This document shows positions 6,846 through 8,055 of a DNA stretch of 8,055 bases, one piece after another. The position numbers were made by a program, and so were the translations under genes. Location: the NCBI GenBank assembly GCA_031278935.1, contig JAITJK010000083.1, forward strand, positions 1 to 8,055. The letters are read 5' to 3'. Every line of letters starts with the position of its first letter. Within the stretch, counting starts at the first letter, position 1. A model generated the notes under the pieces. The model was not told the origin of the DNA. It worked only from the letters and a program-made list of their open reading frames with translations, and made no database searches. This stretch comes from Spirochaetaceae bacterium (lineage in GTDB: Bacteria > Spirochaetota > Spirochaetia > Treponematales > Breznakiellaceae).

Positions 6846-7679
6846 ATGCAGACTACGCTTATTGCTGAGGCCCGGAAGATTCTCATCAAGATCGGCTCCA
6901 ATACCCTGGCGGATCAGGAGGGTCGGATCAACGCCGCCTTTCTCGCTGACTTTGCGGATCAGGTTGCGGCCCTGGTCAAGGCCGGGAAGCAGATATTGCT
7001 GGTTTCTTCCGGCGCCCAGGTGGCGGGGCTTTCAACCCTGGGGAAATGGGCACGGAAACAGGACCTGCATTATAAGCAGGCCCTCTGCGCCGTTGGGCAA
7101 GTGGAGCTCATGGCGGCCTGGGCACGGGCCTTTGCCCCGCAGCAGCTTCATATTGCCCAGATTCTTCTTACCCGGGATGATTTCGGGGACCCCATTCGTA
7201 CCTTGAATATGCGGAACACCCTGTTCACCCTGGTGGACGAAGGGATTATCCCGATTATCAATGAGAACGACACGGTGAGTGTGGAAGAAATCAAGATCGG
7301 CGATAACGATACCTTGGCGGCGCAGTCCGCGATCCTGTGGAGCGCAGAGTTGGTGATCCTGTTTAGTGATATTGATGGCCTGTACCACAAAAACCCCAAG
7401 GAAGACCCTTCGGCAGAACTGGTGCAGGAGGTGCGGGATATTGCCGCCATTCGTTCCCAGATCAGCATAGGGGGGACGAATTCCTTTGGTACTGGCGGTA
7501 TTGCCACTAAGCTAGACGCTGCGGAACAGGCCGTATCCTACGGGATTCCCCTGATCCTCGCCCACGGAGGCCGGCACCGACCCCTGGAAGCCCTCGCCGC
7601 CGGTACCCAACGCGCCACCTCCTTCTTCGCCACCACCACCCGCCATGGTGTATTGGAGGGACCCCGTGGCGGGGAATAA
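6846..7679 (+). CDS. proB: Glutamate 5-kinase, short form without PUA domain
   Basis: First enzyme of proline synthesis: ATP-dependent phosphorylation of glutamate to gamma-glutamyl phosphate, in the cytoplasm. The 277 residues make up an amino acid kinase domain: KIGSNT (15-20), VSSGAQVAG (53-61), CAVGQVELM (81-89), PIINENDTV (136-144), IGDNDTLAA (151-159), LFSDIDGLY (172-180) and FGTGGIATKLDAAEQA (214-229). All nucleotide- and glutamate-binding landmarks are present. The C-terminal PUA domain of the longer (about 367-residue) E. coli type is absent, as in other short bacterial glutamate kinases. Feedback inhibition by proline usually acts on the kinase domain, so it may persist. AAGGAA lies 3 bases before the ATG. 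The 39-base gap after proA is strikingly AT-rich and contains TTTTATAG twice in tandem (6821-6836). The last dozen or so codons (tail RHGVLEGPRGGE) share DNA with a decayed SpoIID-type gene in another frame, so the tail may be newly acquired. Confidence 0.95.
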   Translation: MQTTLIAEARKILIKIGSNTLADQEGRINAAFLADFADQVAALVKAGKQILLVSSGAQVAGLSTLGKWARKQDLHYKQALCAVGQVELMAAWARAFAPQQLHIAQILLTRDDFGDPIRTLNMRNTLFTLVDEGIIPIINENDTVSVEEIKIGDNDTLAAQSAILWSAELVILFSDIDGLYHKNPKEDPSAELVQEVRDIAAIRSQISIGGTNSFGTGGIATKLDAAEQAVSYGIPLILAHGGRHRPLEALAAGTQRATSFFATTTRHGVLEGPRGGE

Positions 7680-7897
7680 CCTGCCTTCGATGAGGATCGA
7701 GGTTACGGGGCAATCTCTTCACCATCCGCTATAAGCTAGGCAAAAACGGTCAGCCTGAATACTTTATCTTTCAAGGGGCCGGCTGGGGTCACGGTATCGG
7801 CCTGGATCAGAGCGGCGCGGCGGGCATGGCCCAAGCCGGTTTCACCGCCACCCAAATCCTCACACACTACTATCCCCTTGTTGTGGAGGCATATTGA
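7645..7897 (+). pseudogene. C-terminal remnant of a SpoIID/LytB-family protein, frameshifted
   Basis: SpoIID/LytB domains occur in peptidoglycan lytic transglycosylases and amidase-modifier proteins. From 7694 to the TGA at 7895-7897 one frame encodes a peptide containing LFTIRYKLGKNG, then the family hallmark GAGWGHGIGLDQSGAAGMA (about 7775-7831), then AGFTATQILTHYYP, matching the typical GxGHGxGxxQxGAxGMA and ILxHYYP ending. This frame has no start codon ahead of the motif and meets a stop at 7691-7693. Just upstream the next frame reads VYWRDPVAGNNLPSMRIEVTG (from about 7648); the LPS stretch fits the preceding part of the domain. Removing one base from the GGGG run at 7707-7710 joins the two smoothly. 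The N-terminal two thirds of the domain is absent because proB occupies that position. This is therefore a truncated, decayed gene; the left limit is uncertain. A sequencing error could explain the frameshift but not the missing start of the gene. Confidence 0.75.
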
Positions 7898-7922
7898 GGG
7901 CTAGGTGGTGAGGTTTTAGCCC
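7898..7922. other. Possible hairpin between convergent gene ends
   Basis: GGGCTAGG (7898-7905) can pair with TTTAGCCC (7915-7922) to form six Watson-Crick and two G-U pairs around a 9-base loop on the plus strand. It starts directly after the stop codon of the SpoIID remnant and covers the stop of the possible minus-strand gene. There is no clear T run, so a terminator role is weakly supported. Confidence 0.2.
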
Positions 7923-8055
7923 TGGCGGGACTGAGAAAGCGGCCATATTCCGAAGCTCTGGGGGCCCATGCGACATAGCCCGCCTGCGATCTGCCCTTGT
8001 CCTTGGGTGTAGACCGGCGCACCAACTTCTACCGACACCGGTGTACTGGCCCAAC
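7916..8055 (-). CDS. Possible C-terminal end of a gene entering from the right edge
   Basis: On the minus strand a frame open at the right edge runs 46 codons to a TAA at 7918-7916. It reads as a natural-looking peptide, including VSVEVGAPVYTQGQGQIAGG and ending WPLSQSRQG. I do not recognise a family. The start would lie beyond the window. If real, the gene converges on the SpoIID remnant. A 46-codon open frame in GC-rich DNA can occur by chance, and the plus strand also reads open for part of this stretch, so this is a tentative call. No other gene is supported between 7898 and 8055. Confidence 0.3.
   Translation of the reverse strand, partial: WASTPVSVEVGAPVYTQGQGQIAGGLCRMGPQSFGIWPLSQSRQG

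Noticed and set aside
5585..6901. Minus-strand open frames of about 65-130 codons opposite proA and the start of proB
   Set aside because: proA and proB are unmistakable on the plus strand; the long antisense frames come from high GC at third codon positions.
7860..8054. 64-codon minus-strand frame starting with ATG at 8054
   Set aside because: It runs through the SpoIID remnant coding region and its composition looks random; the neighbouring frame ending at 7916 reads better.

Overview
The window looks like chromosomal DNA of a GC-rich spirochaete, most likely a Treponema-like lineage. This rests on two spirochaete-style lipoproteins with a loose lipobox, a small Phe-terminated outer-membrane-barrel candidate, a short glutamate kinase with no PUA domain, and the general look of the proteins. 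It is an inference, and no single marker proves it. I see no rRNA, tRNA, CRISPR array or insertion sequence.

Left two thirds (1-5303, all on the minus strand). Reading in the direction of transcription there are four genes. The first is a CE4-type polysaccharide deacetylase lipoprotein with a proline-rich stalk (5303-4173). A 131-base gap follows, holding a good sigma70-type promoter (TTGAAA, 17 bases, TATAGT). Next comes a tightly packed set of three: a large lipoprotein of unknown function (4041-2395), a small beta-barrel-like outer-membrane protein (2384-1209), and a major facilitator superfamily transporter (1219-1, cut by the left edge). Gene spacing of +10 and -11 bases suggests one transcript with coupled translation. 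Together the three would span the outer membrane, periplasm and inner membrane.

Middle (5304-5543). A 240-base region separates the deacetylase from the divergently transcribed proline genes. It holds a possible minus-strand promoter, three 9-base repeats at an exact 13-base period (two are perfect and also form an 8-base-pair hairpin), and a plus-strand extended -10 element just beside the repeats. This looks like an operator for the proline genes or for both sides.

Right third (5544-7679, plus strand). proA (gamma-glutamyl phosphate reductase) and proB (glutamate 5-kinase) are 39 bases apart and encode the first two steps from glutamate to proline. Together they convert glutamate to glutamate-5-semialdehyde; proC is not in the window.

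Right edge (7645-8055). proB is followed by the C-terminal end of a SpoIID/LytB-family protein. Its reading frame is broken by one base in a G run, and the rest of the gene is absent, so it is a decayed remnant. It may face the end of another gene entering from the right on the minus strand.
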